This document shows positions 18,333 to 27,200 of a DNA stretch of 64,000 nt, piece after piece. The notes beneath the pieces are model-generated. The model was not told the origin of the DNA. It searched no databases and worked only from the letters and a program-made list of their open reading frames with translations. Origin of the DNA: Lacticaseibacillus casei DSM 20011 = JCM 1134 = ATCC 393. Its GTDB lineage: Bacteria; Bacillota; Bacilli; Lactobacillales; Lactobacillaceae. The stretch spans positions 1,612,001 to 1,676,000 of the forward strand of contig NZ_AP012544.1 in NCBI RefSeq assembly GCF_000829055.1, read 5' to 3'. How positions within the stretch are numbered: the stretch's first letter is position 1; each line of letters opens with the position of its first letter. A program made the position numbers and the translations under genes.

Positions 18333-19121
18333 TTACCAACCGTTAATAGTTGCTTTTATCCCCGCTTGTTGCAAGATTTCTTGAAAGCTTTCGAGGTCGC
18401 TTGTCTGAAGCTGCTTAACATCCTTCAAGGCATACTCTCGATGCAAGTCTTCGTACTTCTTGAGACCAAATTGGTGAAACGGCAACAACTCCACTTCTGG
18501 GACATGAATACGATTGAATAGTTCGCCAAAATGCCTCGCATCATCATCACTATAATTAAAGCCGGGAATAACTGGTATGCGAACACGTACAGTCAGTTTT
18601 TGCATCTGCATCGCCGTTTGCAAATTTTTCAAAATAAGTTCATTGCGCGCATTTGTCCCTGCTCGATGCTTGTCAGAATCCCATTGCTTACAGTCGTAAT
18701 ACATCAAGTCAATGTACTGAGCCAGATCCGTGAACACTTTTGGATTAGCATAGCCAGTTGTTTCGCACGCAACATTAATGCTGGCATTGTGGCACGCCTT
18801 TGCTAATGCCGTGACAAAAGTAGGCTGAAAAAGAATCTCACCACCGGAAAGCGTGACACCCCCACCGGATTCTTCATAAAAATCCATATCCTGAACAATG
18901 ATTTTCATCACATCATCAACGGTATACCATCGCCCGACTGTCACATTGCGTTGCTTCGATTCATCGTACATAGGTTCCGGTTTCCCCGATTGTGATTCAG
19001 GGTTTGAACACCACTTACAACGCAATGGACAACCTTTAAAGAACACGACCGTTCTAATGCCCGGACCATCATTGAGGCTAAACTTCTGAATATTGAATAC
19101 TAGTCCTAGTTCATTGGACAT
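18333..19121 (-). CDS. Glycyl-radical enzyme activating protein (radical SAM)
   Basis: A 262-residue PflA-like radical SAM activase that installs the glycyl radical on a partner enzyme. The cluster motif CPLRCKWC (CX3CX2C) is at about residues 31-38, followed by the GGGVTLSGGE segment that binds SAM. ATG at 19121 is chosen because GAGGAGG lies eight bases before it. I see no second set of cysteines between the cluster and the GGE motif, so the ferredoxin-like insert of many non-PFL activases is absent. The gene is divergent from the broken GRE and may now lack its substrate protein. Confidence 0.9.
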   Translation of the reverse strand: MSNELGLVFNIQKFSLNDGPGIRTVVFFKGCPLRCKWCSNPESQSGKPEPMYDESKQRNVTVGRWYTVDDVMKIIVQDMDFYEESGGGVTLSGGEILFQPTFVTALAKACHNASINVACETTGYANPKVFTDLAQYIDLMYYDCKQWDSDKHRAGTNARNELILKNLQTAMQMQKLTVRVRIPVIPGFNYSDDDARHFGELFNRIHVPEVELLPFHQFGLKKYEDLHREYALKDVKQLQTSDLESFQEILQQAGIKATINGW

Positions 19122-19435
19122 AATCAGCACCTCCTCAATTCATACGTTAGCATATTCACTTACGAACGCAACAATTATGAATTGTGGTAAAACACGTTTG
19201 TTTAGATTTTATAGAAGTGTTTCATTGTTATTTAGCTAAGGATCGGTCTTTTTGGCTTAGCTCCGGGAAAGGCCAACAAGTTCAAAAATTTTGGCCAAGC
19301 ACATTTGTGCAATCACGAGCAACATGATGCTTGCTGATTGATTTACGAATGAAGCAATGTTACATTTTGTTTGTAATCAGTTAGACGAAACCGATTATTG
19401 CCATGAAATGCTTATTTCAAGGAGGTCGAACCATT
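19122..19435. promoter_or_regulatory. Divergent control region of activase and GRE
   Basis: No gene is seen. TGTAATCAGTTAGA at 19372-19385 matches the catabolite-repression (cre) consensus TGWAANCGNTNWCA at 12 of 14 positions. It lies 50 bp before the GRE start. A strong AAGGAGG site precedes the GRE ATG at 19436. I could not pick convincing -35/-10 pairs. Confidence 0.3.
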
Positions 19436-21365
19436 ATGGATGCTGTCGTACAAAATAAAACTACGAAATTCACGCCCATCACACAAGGTGAATTCGGCAA
19501 GTTAACACCACGTATGAACAATTTACGTAACAAGATTATCAATGCAAAACCATATGTCGATCCAGAACGTGCCGTATTGGCGACAGAGGCTTACAAAGCG
19601 CACCAAAATGAACAAGTGGATGTTTTACGAGCCAAGTTACTCGCACATATTCTCGACAAGATGACGATTTTTATTGAGCCTGAAACTTTGATCGTCGGCA
19701 ATCAAGCACAAAAAAATCGTTGGGCTCCAGTCTTCCCTGAATATTCGATGAATTGGGTTATTGACGAACTAGATACCTTCGAAAAACGTCCAGGTGACGT
19801 TTTCTACATCACTGAAGACAGTAAAAAGAAACTCCGCGAAATTGCGCCATACTGGCAAAACAATACGTTGGAGGATCGCGGATTAGCCGCCTTCCCTCCT
19901 AAAAGCCGTCTTTTCTACGACTTAGGGATTATCGGCGCTGACGGCAACATCACTTCCGGTGACGGTCATATCGCAGTAGACTACACCACATTAATCAACA
20001 AAGGCTTGAAGTGGTACGAGTCTCGGGTTCAGACGGCGATGGCTGACCTTGACCTGACTGACTATGACCAACAAAAGAAACTTTATTTCTATCAGGCCAG
20101 CCTGATCGTGATTAACGCAGTGCGGCGCTTTGCTCAGCGTTACGTTGACCTCGCAACAAAAATGGCCAGCAAAACGGCTGATCCAAACGAAAAAGCCAAC
20201 CTCGAAAAGATCGCCACGATTTTACAAAAAGTTCCTTACGAACCGGCAACAACTTTTCGGGAAGCTGTTCAATCGGTTTGGTTAATCCACCTGATCCTCC
20301 AAATCGAATCCAATGGTCACTCTGTTTCATACGGCCGCGGCGACCAATACTTGGATCCTTTCTATGAAGCTGACATCAAAGCCGGGCGAATAACGTCAGA
20401 TCAGGCGGTCGAACTGTTGACAAACCTCGCTTTGAAGACTTTGACGATCAACAAGGTTCGATCATGGGCGCACACAGAGTTTTCAGCCGGCTCACCGCTA
20501 TACCAAAACATTACAATCGGTGGCCAGACCAAGACGGACAAGATGCTGTTAACCCAATGTCCTATTTGATCCTTCAAGCAATCGCTCAAGCGCATCTCCC
20601 TCAGCCAAACCTAACCGTCCGTTATCACAAGAATTTATCTGACGATTTTATGCTGGCCTGCGTGCAAGTCGTGAAGCAAGGCCTTGGAATGCCGGCTTTC
20701 AACAACGATGAAATCATTATCCCTTCCTTCATCGCCCGCGGCATTAAAAAAGAAGATGCGTATAACTATTCTGCCATTGGCTGCGTGGAAACTGCCATCC
20801 CCGGAAAATGGGGCTATCGTTGCACCGGAATGAGCTTTGTTAATTTCCCTCGGACACTTCTGATTGTCATGCATGGTGGGGTTGATCCTGAATCCGGCAA
20901 ACAGCTTTTACCTGACTATGGCCACTTTTCGGAAATGACCAGTTACGATCAATTGATGGCCGCATGGGACAAGTCACTGCGAGAGATCACCAGACAGAGT
21001 GTCATTATCGAGAATACCTGCGACATGGTCTTGGAGGAGGGATATCCCGATATCTTGTGTTCGACGTTAACAGATGATTGTATTGGTCGCGGCAAAACGA
21101 TCAAAGAAGGCGGAGCTGTTTACGATTTCATTTCCGGTTTACAAGTCGGAATCGCTAACTTAGCAGACTCACTGGCAGCAATTAAAAAATTAGTCTTCGA
21201 AGAAAAAAGCTTACTCCCGAACAGCTGTGGGAAGCCCTCAAAAACGACTTTGCCGGTGCTGACGGTGAACAAATTCGCCAGATGTTGCTCAATGACGCGC
21301 CAAAATATGGTAACGATAATGATTATGTCGATCAGTTGATTGCCGATGCATATCAACCTTATATC

Positions 21366-22626
21366 GCGCATTTTAGAATCAAGTTAGCCACTGTCTCAAA
21401 ATTTTTTGGACAATAAAAAACATCAAGAACAGATATCCTGTATCATTGAAGTTCCTACCCAAACAATGGAAGAGGATATTGTCTTGATGCAGAAACAGGA
21501 TAGCACACACCGCCAAAAAGGTCAGCACTTAACATCACTCGAGCGCGGAAAAGTGGCCGGATTCCGCCAAGCTGGGAAGTCCAATCGTTGGATTGCTGCT
21601 GAAATTGGCGTCTGCCCGCAGACCATTAATAATGAAATCAAGCGAGGTACAGTAGATCAGGTCAAGAAGAGTAATGGCAAGCGCGTCTACCATCGACAAT
21701 ACCTGCCAGAGGCTGCTCAGGCACGTTACGAGACTGCACGCTTGAGCTGCCATCGTCCTGACAAGTTCGCCAGCGTACAGGTCTTCTTAACCTGGTACGT
21801 ACAGCGAGCTAAGCAGGACAAATGGTCGCCGGATGCTTCAATCGGCTATGCCAAGCGACACAAGCTGTTTACTCCTGAAGAGCTTGTTTGTGCCTCGACT
21901 TTGTACCAGTACATTGACGACCAACGCCTAGAGATTCGAAATATCGACCTGTTGGAGAAGACTAAGCGGAAGACCTCTCACCAGCACCACACCAAGGCTA
22001 AGCGCCTGGCTGGCCGCAGTATCGAGGAACGGCCTAAGGTCGTTGAACGACGCAGGCAGTTCGGTCACTGGGAGATGGATACCATTGTCGGTAAACGCAA
22101 TGGCAAGGAGAGCGTCATCTTGACTCTGATTGAGCGCAAGACCCGTTGCCAACTTCTCCGCTTGATCGAAGGACGAGATGCAGACTCTGTGAGCTATGCA
22201 TTGCGTGGAATCAAGCGCGAATGGGGAGCTTGCATCAAGACCATCACAGCCGACAACGGACCCGAGTTCACCGCCTTAAATACTGCTTTTGCTGGGACGG
22301 AAACTGAGATCTTCTACGCCCATCCTTACACGTCCTGCGACCGTGGCACCAACGAGGCACATAACCGGATGATCCGCCAGGACTTCCCTAAGGGCATGTC
22401 CCTAGATGACATTAGCCCTAGTCAAGTGCAGGCCACGCAAGACCGCTTGAATCAGTTGCCTCGCAAACAACAGGGCTACTGCACACCCCAGCAAAACTTT
22501 GAGGCCGAAGCTCGGCGCGTTCGCCGCATGGCCCAGTAGTCTCTCTAGCGCCACAACTTCTATTTGATAACGGCCTGTTCTGGGATTGTCCTCAACGACT
22601 GGCTAACTTGTTCTTGCAATTTACGA
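21366..22626 (+). mobile_element. IS30-family element, copy 1 (1261 bp)
   Basis: The ends were fixed by comparing three copies in this window. The element starts GCGCATTTTAGAATCAAG and ends GCAATTTACGA, with subterminal inverted repeats sharing CAAGTTAGCCA. It is flanked by a 13-bp direct repeat TCAACCTTATATC at 21353-21365 and 22627-22639; one base of ambiguity remains at each end. It lies in the glycyl radical enzyme gene in the same orientation as that gene. Confidence 0.93.
21487..22539 (+). CDS. IS30-family transposase, copy 1
   Basis: A transposase of about 350 residues with an N-terminal helix-turn-helix (LTSLERGKVAGFRQAGKSN, then IGVCPQTINNEIKRG) and an IS30-type DDE core: first Asp in HWEMDTIVG, second in TADNGPEF, Glu in the CDRGTNEAHNRMIRQDFPKG segment. 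ATG at 21487 follows a GAAGAGGAT site; ATG at 21466 or a TTG at 21406 would lengthen it by 7 or 27 residues. Its protein sequence is identical to copy 2. Confidence 0.92.
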   Translation: MQKQDSTHRQKGQHLTSLERGKVAGFRQAGKSNRWIAAEIGVCPQTINNEIKRGTVDQVKKSNGKRVYHRQYLPEAAQARYETARLSCHRPDKFASVQVFLTWYVQRAKQDKWSPDASIGYAKRHKLFTPEELVCASTLYQYIDDQRLEIRNIDLLEKTKRKTSHQHHTKAKRLAGRSIEERPKVVERRRQFGHWEMDTIVGKRNGKESVILTLIERKTRCQLLRLIEGRDADSVSYALRGIKREWGACIKTITADNGPEFTALNTAFAGTETEIFYAHPYTSCDRGTNEAHNRMIRQDFPKGMSLDDISPSQVQATQDRLNQLPRKQQGYCTPQQNFEAEARRVRRMAQ

Positions 22627-23204
22627 TCAACCTTATATCGATGAAATCGCAAAATACAAAAATACGCGCTATGGTCGCGGCCCAATCGGTGGTCTCCGCT
22701 ATGCTGGGACAAGTTCGATTTCAGCAAACGTTGGTCAAGGTCACAGTACCTTGGCAACCCCAGATGGCCGTCATGCCCGGACGCCGCTTTCCGAAGGTTG
22801 TTCACCTGAACACGCCATGGATACCAATGGACCGACCGCTGTTTTCAAAAGTGTCTCTAAGCTTGACACCAAAGCCATTACTGGCGGCGTACTGCTGAAC
22901 CAAAAGATGTCACCGCAGATCCTGCGAACGACCGAGTCTTGCATGAAACTGGTAGCATTACTGCGCACGTTCTTCAACAGGCTGCATGGCTACCATGTTC
23001 AATACAATATTGTTGATCGTGCAACTTTGATTGATGCCCAAATACATCCTGACCAACACCGCGATCTAATCGTTCGCGTTGCCGGATACTCTGCCTTCTT
23101 CGTTGGATTGTCCAAGGAAACGCAGGATGATATCATTGCAAGAACCGAACAAAGCTTTTAAAAGCCAGCTTATTTTCAGTCTTCCCGCATTTAACCACTT
23201 CAAT

Positions 23205-23234
23205 AAAAAATGACCGCAACATCATTTACGGTCA
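23205..23234 (-). terminator. Intrinsic terminator downstream of the deoR transcript
   Basis: TGACCG (23211-23216) pairs with CGGTCA (23229-23234); on the minus strand it is followed by a six-T run. Confidence 0.7.
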
Positions 23235-23483
23235 AACTATGCGAACATGCTTAGGTGTGTTCGCTTTTTGTTGCTCGATGTAAGTGCAAGATTGTGAAGT
23301 CCATTTAAAACAGCTTCGATAGCCCTTATTTAAAAGGAACATCGAAGCCGTTGCGTTCAGTCTTTCTAGCGTAAGCAATCCAGTTAAATCTGCGGTAGCC
23401 ACAGCATTTTGTGACGAATAGAGTAAAGTTAAACTGGAATGTTGTTGAGTCTTGTGGTATTCCACAACAGGTGACTCTGTCAT
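23232..23483 (-). CDS. Small hypothetical ORF overlapping the deoR stop
   Basis: An 83-codon frame whose ATG overlaps the deoR stop (ATGA) and whose stop lies inside the terminator stem. I recognise no family, signal peptide or membrane segment in it. The coupled start favours coding; the unremarkable composition and lack of recognised relatives argue against it. Confidence 0.3.
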   Translation of the reverse strand: MTESPVVEYHKTQQHSSLTLLYSSQNAVATADLTGLLTLERLNATASMFLLNKGYRSCFKWTSQSCTYIEQQKANTPKHVRIV

Positions 23484-24229
23484 ACAATGGTCACCTTGAC
23501 ATCTGCGTCTTCTAAAGCTTGTTGAGCCGCTTGTGGAATCCCTTTATCTGTGATCACTTGATTAATGTCTGCGAAATCTAACTGATGCACAAGACTAACA
23601 GAATTGAATTTACTCGAATCAGTCAGGATAGTCACAAACCGGGATTGCCGCGCCATTGCCTGAACGATTTCGGTGCGAAGGATATCATTGCCATAAAAAC
23701 CTTGCTGAGCACTGAAACCGTCTGTGCCGACAAACAACTGCTGCACCTGAAAATTCGCTAACATTTGCTTTGTCAATGGACCAACAGAAACCTGCGCAGT
23801 AGCTTGATAGTTCCCGCCCAGCAAGATCACGCTTAAATTTGGATAATTGCTGACATAATCCGCAATAAAACTTGAAATCGTAATGATGGTTATTTGCTTG
23901 CCTTCTTTACCGAGGGTTTCGGCTAGTAAGGCACAAGTCGATCCAGATTCAATCATGATCGTACTATGATCCTTGACCTGCGCTGCTGCTTTAGCTGCGA
24001 TTTTCTCCTTAGTTTCATAATGTTGTGCCAAGCGAAAACGTAAATTGGCTGGATCGTTTAGAATCGCGACCCCATGCTGCCTTCGTAACAGACCTTTATC
24101 CTCGAGAGTCGTTAGATCTTTTCTGATTGTAACCTGCGAAACTGCAAGTTCTTTCGCTAACTGAGAAACTTCAATCTCTCCGACTTGATTAACGCGATCA
24201 AGGATACGGTCAATGCGCTTTTCTCCCAT
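23480..24229 (-). CDS. DeoR-family transcriptional regulator
   Basis: A 249-residue DeoR/GlpR-type regulator. The N-terminal winged helix-turn-helix reads VSQLAKELAVSQVTIRKDL, followed by LEDKGLLRRQHG. The C-terminal sugar-phosphate sensor domain includes MIESGSTCALLAE and TDSSKF. ATG at 24229 has CGGAGGG upstream. It is divergent from the SorC-type gene and next to the glycyl radical locus, so it probably controls a sugar or polyol pathway there. It appears intact. Confidence 0.9.
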   Translation of the reverse strand: MGEKRIDRILDRVNQVGEIEVSQLAKELAVSQVTIRKDLTTLEDKGLLRRQHGVAILNDPANLRFRLAQHYETKEKIAAKAAAQVKDHSTIMIESGSTCALLAETLGKEGKQITIITISSFIADYVSNYPNLSVILLGGNYQATAQVSVGPLTKQMLANFQVQQLFVGTDGFSAQQGFYGNDILRTEIVQAMARQSRFVTILTDSSKFNSVSLVHQLDFADINQVITDKGIPQAAQQALEDADVKVTIV

Positions 24230-24349
24230 GCTGATCCCTCCGATGTATTTAAAGTTTATCACTTAATATCGTAAATATATAGTTTCAAATGAACTCACTT
24301 TGTTTACGTTTGACATTTGTTATGCTACGTTTGGTGGGAGGTGATGGTG

Positions 24350-25303
24350 ATGTCTGAACAACCAGATGACTTTGTTGCTTGAGTTGCTTATCTATATTAC
24401 GTGAAAGATCAAACCCAATCGCAAATTGCGAAAACTATCAATATTGACCGTTCAACTGTCAGTCGCTTACTAAAACGCGCCCGCGCCAAAGGCATTGTGA
24501 CAGTCCGGGTCAATCACGCCAATACCGAAATCTTTGAGCTTGAGGAAAAGTTGAGGCAGGCTTTTAAACTGCGCCAAGTAGTGATCATTCCCTCTTCAGC
24601 AAGTGATTCGGTTGAGGCTAAAAATCAACAACTCGCAACAGCAGCAGCACACTACCTTAAACGTGTGATCAAACCGCACGATCGCGTTGGTTTTGCTTGG
24701 GGAACAACGCTAGCTGGCATGATTGGCCAACTCAACCATCCCGTCCACACCAACGCCATTTTCGTTCCATTAGTTGGCGGACCAAGTCCTAAAAATACTA
24801 AATACCACGTCAACGCGATCGTTTATGACGCGACTCGTCAGTTCAATGGCAAAGCTCTGTTTATTGATGCTGCTGCAGTGCAAAAAACACAAGCGTTACA
24901 CGATCAGATTGTGAATTCACAAAAATTCCAACCCGTGCGGGATGCTTGGGCACATCTGGACTTAGCCTTCGTTGGGATTGGCGGGGCGTTGAGACAAGGA
25001 ACAAGTCGTTGGCGTGACCTGCTGTCAACTCAGGATTTTGACGAGCTGTCTGATCGCGAAGTCATTGGCGATTGCTGTTGTACTTTTTTCGATCGTAACG
25101 GTAAAATACTGCGCGGTGATCTATTTTCACGTACGATTGCGATCGATCCCAAGCAATTAAAAACCACGCCCAACACCGTTGCGGTTGCGCGTGGTTTATC
25201 AAAAGCGCCAGCAATCAACGCTTGCTTACGGATGGATCTAATCAACACTTTAATCACCGATCAACAAACTGCGGAACGGATCAATACGCTGAGAGACAAA
25301 TAA
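24350..25303 (+). pseudogene. SorC/DeoR-like sugar-binding regulator with in-frame TGA at codon 11
   Basis: From ATG 24350, preceded by GGGAGG, the frame reads MSEQPDDFVA, then TGA at 24380-24382, then VAYLYYVKDQTQSQIAKT and an open frame to 25303. Continuity of SorC-family sequence across the stop, together with the ribosome site, shows that the stop interrupts a once-intact gene of about 317 residues. The downstream part holds most of the helix-turn-helix (IDRSTVSRLLKRARAKG) and the full sugar-binding domain (FAWGTTLAGM, VPLVGGPSP, GIGGAL). A GTG at 24401 could restart translation, but it has no clear binding site and would clip the first helix. Confidence 0.85.
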
Positions 25304-25305
25304 TG

Positions 25306-26001
25306 TCATCGCTGATAAAAAGGCGAAAACTCACCACTGACATATCTGCCTAGTTCATTGTCGGTTGGGCTGACATGAAATTGCTGGGTTTCCGGTAAAT
25401 AGGCTTCCGCAAACCCAACCAGTGTGTGTAAATCGGCGTCTTTGTCAGCATCGACAACCAGTAGCAAACTCTGTGCGTCATCTGCACGCATCATGGTGAC
25501 GAGATAAGCAGCGTGCACGGTTGGCATTTTTGGCAGGTATTCCTGCAACTGCTCAACAAGATCAGCGCTTTCGCGAGGTGGCTCGCTAATTCGAACCGCC
25601 TCGCCGTGCTTAGCTTGATCCGGTTTAGCCACATAAAACAAATTGGCCCGAGACAATACCATGTTTTCGTCGTATGGATTAATAACCACCCCGAAAATAT
25701 CGCGATCCTCATATAGGAAATTGGCACAATCAGCAATGGTCGCAACCGCAAAATGATCGTGATCCGGACTTTTGGCAAAGTTTGCCTGATCCGTAAAAAT
25801 CGGTAAATAGTCATGCCCATTGTCATCGGTGAGCATCACCACGGTGGGGTCCCCTGTGCGTGCCGTTCCGACTGGTAACATAAACTTGGCACTTTTCAAG
25901 CCAGCATAAAAAGCCGCTTGCGTGTCATCATTTTGATCCGTTCTTAAAAGCCGCATCAAATGAATCAACTGGGGATTTTGAACTTGTGGCTCATTGGTCA
26001 T
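25306..26001 (-). CDS. SseB-family protein
   Basis: A protein of about 231 residues with the SseB-type N-terminal domain (LPVGTARTGDPTVVMLTDDNG, YLPIFTDQANFAK) and a second domain (PTVHAAYLVTMMRADDAQS). Its biochemical role is not well established; E. coli SseB was linked to serine sensitivity. ATG at 26001 is preferred because GGAGA stands about nine bases before it, while an ATG two codons earlier is too close. It overlaps the end of the upstream membrane-protein gene. Confidence 0.75.
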   Translation of the reverse strand: MTNEPQVQNPQLIHLMRLLRTDQNDDTQAAFYAGLKSAKFMLPVGTARTGDPTVVMLTDDNGHDYLPIFTDQANFAKSPDHDHFAVATIADCANFLYEDRDIFGVVINPYDENMVLSRANLFYVAKPDQAKHGEAVRISEPPRESADLVEQLQEYLPKMPTVHAAYLVTMMRADDAQSLLLVVDADKDADLHTLVGFAEAYLPETQQFHVSPTDNELGRYVSGEFSPFYQR

Positions 26002-26383
26002 CGTCATCTTCTCCTTTATTTTGCTGCTGGTTGAGGTTCATTTTATTGCGAAAATTCCGTAATTTTTTAGGTAAGCCGATTAGCCATGACAATAAAACGA
26101 TGCCGACACTGCCGAAAACCGCAACGCCTTGAGGTTGAAATTCAATTTTGCCGAACCACCAATTGGCAATGCCATACGCGGCCAATGCCGTTAAAAGCAT
26201 CACAATCCCCATCAGCACCAGCAAGCCGCGACCGCGATGGGCAATGAGCCAGCGGCCGCGCTGACTGGGGGTCCGCCACGGCAACTTCAAGTAAACCAGT
26301 AGAACAACAAAATACAAGCTGGCTGCCAAAACTTTTGTGACGAAAAATAAAACGAGCCAAGAAGCCCATAACGCAATAACCAC
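25991..26383 (-). CDS. Small membrane protein of unknown function
   Basis: A 130-residue protein with three hydrophobic segments (about residues 3-30, 52-73 and 83-103), a basic stretch (LPKKLRNFRNKMN) and a very acidic C-terminal tail (GEDDDDQ). GTG at 26383 is the probable start, with AAAGGGTG upstream. The stop overlaps the SseB-family start, so the two are probably co-transcribed. I do not recognise the family. Confidence 0.65.
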   Translation of the reverse strand: MVIALWASWLVLFFVTKVLAASLYFVVLLVYLKLPWRTPSQRGRWLIAHRGRGLLVLMGIVMLLTALAAYGIANWWFGKIEFQPQGVAVFGSVGIVLLSWLIGLPKKLRNFRNKMNLNQQQNKGEDDDDQ

Positions 26384-26528
26384 CTAGTCACCCTTTCTTT
26401 GCTGTCTGTCGTAAATGTGTCCAGTGTATCATACATAAGTGAAACCAGTCAGATTCTGTGATAAGTTGAAAGCAAATCTCAAATTGACCGCGTTAACTTG
26501 AAGATTGCCAATGATTGAGGGGATATCT

Positions 26529-27098
26529 ATGACAACAATTGATCTGATAAGACATGCTGAATCTGACACGACAGTCCATGATGATTTTTCTCGACCGCTT
26601 ACACAAAAGGGATATCGTCAAAGTCAGCAATTAGCTCACAATTTACGACTGATACCTTACAGCGCAATTTTTTCAAGCCCATTTAAACGTGCAGTCGATA
26701 CAGTTGTCCCCATCGCGCACGATCATGGTTTGCCTGTTCAAACTAATGACAGACTTATTGAGCGAAAAATGCCTTCTTGGGTATCCGACTTTCCTGGATA
26801 CGTTGCTCATCAATGGCGTGACCTGACATTCTTTGAAAGCCCTGGCGAGTCCATTCTTCAGGTTCAAAGACGTTATCTTTCTTTTCTGTTTAGTCTGCCA
26901 CCCACTTCATTCGTTGCAATAGGCAGCCATGGGACAGCAATAAGCAGTGTCATTGAGTCTGCAATGCCTGGTAAGGGTGGTGATTTTTTCAAAAACTTAC
27001 CCTACGCAGCCGTGACTCGGCTTGAAGTCTCCGATCATCAAATCGTCCGTCTCGCTTCTTTGTCGGAAAATTTCAGAACATTCATTTCGCTAGAATAG
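26529..27098 (+). CDS. Histidine phosphatase family protein
   Basis: A 189-residue phosphoglycerate-mutase-like phosphatase. The catalytic motif is LIRHAESD near the N-terminus, with SSPFKRAVDT and the second His in IGSHGTAISS. ATG at 26529 has GAGGGG upstream. It is the only plus-strand gene in this stretch and uses more A/T-rich codons than its neighbours, which could mean separate acquisition. The substrate cannot be inferred. Confidence 0.85.
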   Translation: MTTIDLIRHAESDTTVHDDFSRPLTQKGYRQSQQLAHNLRLIPYSAIFSSPFKRAVDTVVPIAHDHGLPVQTNDRLIERKMPSWVSDFPGYVAHQWRDLTFFESPGESILQVQRRYLSFLFSLPPTSFVAIGSHGTAISSVIESAMPGKGGDFFKNLPYAAVTRLEVSDHQIVRLASLSENFRTFISLE

Positions 27099-27152
27099 TT
27101 TTCGACTTCAATTCAATCTTACCCACCTAACCAATACGCTATTTGTGCAAAA

Positions 27153-27188
27153 CAAAAGGGAGCCTCATCCAAGGGTTCCCTCTTTGTT
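27153..27188 (-). terminator. Intrinsic terminator after thrS
   Basis: On the minus strand a GGGAACC/GGCTCCC stem extended by AACAAA/TTTGTT is followed by TTTTGTTTT. It sits between the convergent thrS and histidine phosphatase genes and may serve both. Confidence 0.8.
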
Positions 27189-27200
27189 CACTTCAACAAG

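Larger units (their letters stand above)
19436..23161 (+). pseudogene. Glycyl radical enzyme (PFL2/YbiW-like), broken by two frameshifts and IS30
   Basis: Three fragments together make one glycyl radical enzyme. Fragment 1 starts at ATG 19436 and stops at 20569. Family sequence then continues in another frame after 20531-20533 (ITIGGQT to DGQDAVNPMSYL), implying loss of one base. The second fragment carries the active-site cysteine (AIGCVETA). A second one-base loss lies in the six-A run 21203-21208, after which TPEQLWEALKNDF follows. At 21365 an IS30 element interrupts the frame, which resumes as DEIAKYKN at 22640. The C-terminus has the glycyl loop RVAGYSAFF. Restoring the two bases and removing the IS plus one 13-bp duplication gives 818 codons including the stop (817 residues), a normal GRE length. 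The adjacent FSA gene suggests a YbiW-type enzyme; the substrate is not certain. Confidence 0.9.

Noticed and set aside
18289..18345. Possible cre half-site near GTTAACA upstream of the aldolase gene
   Set aside because: A site near 18233-18246 matches only its second half to the consensus, too weak to report.
21535..22152. Antisense frames of 72 and 74 codons inside each IS30 copy
   Set aside because: They recur only because the IS is repeated, and they lie opposite the conserved transposase.
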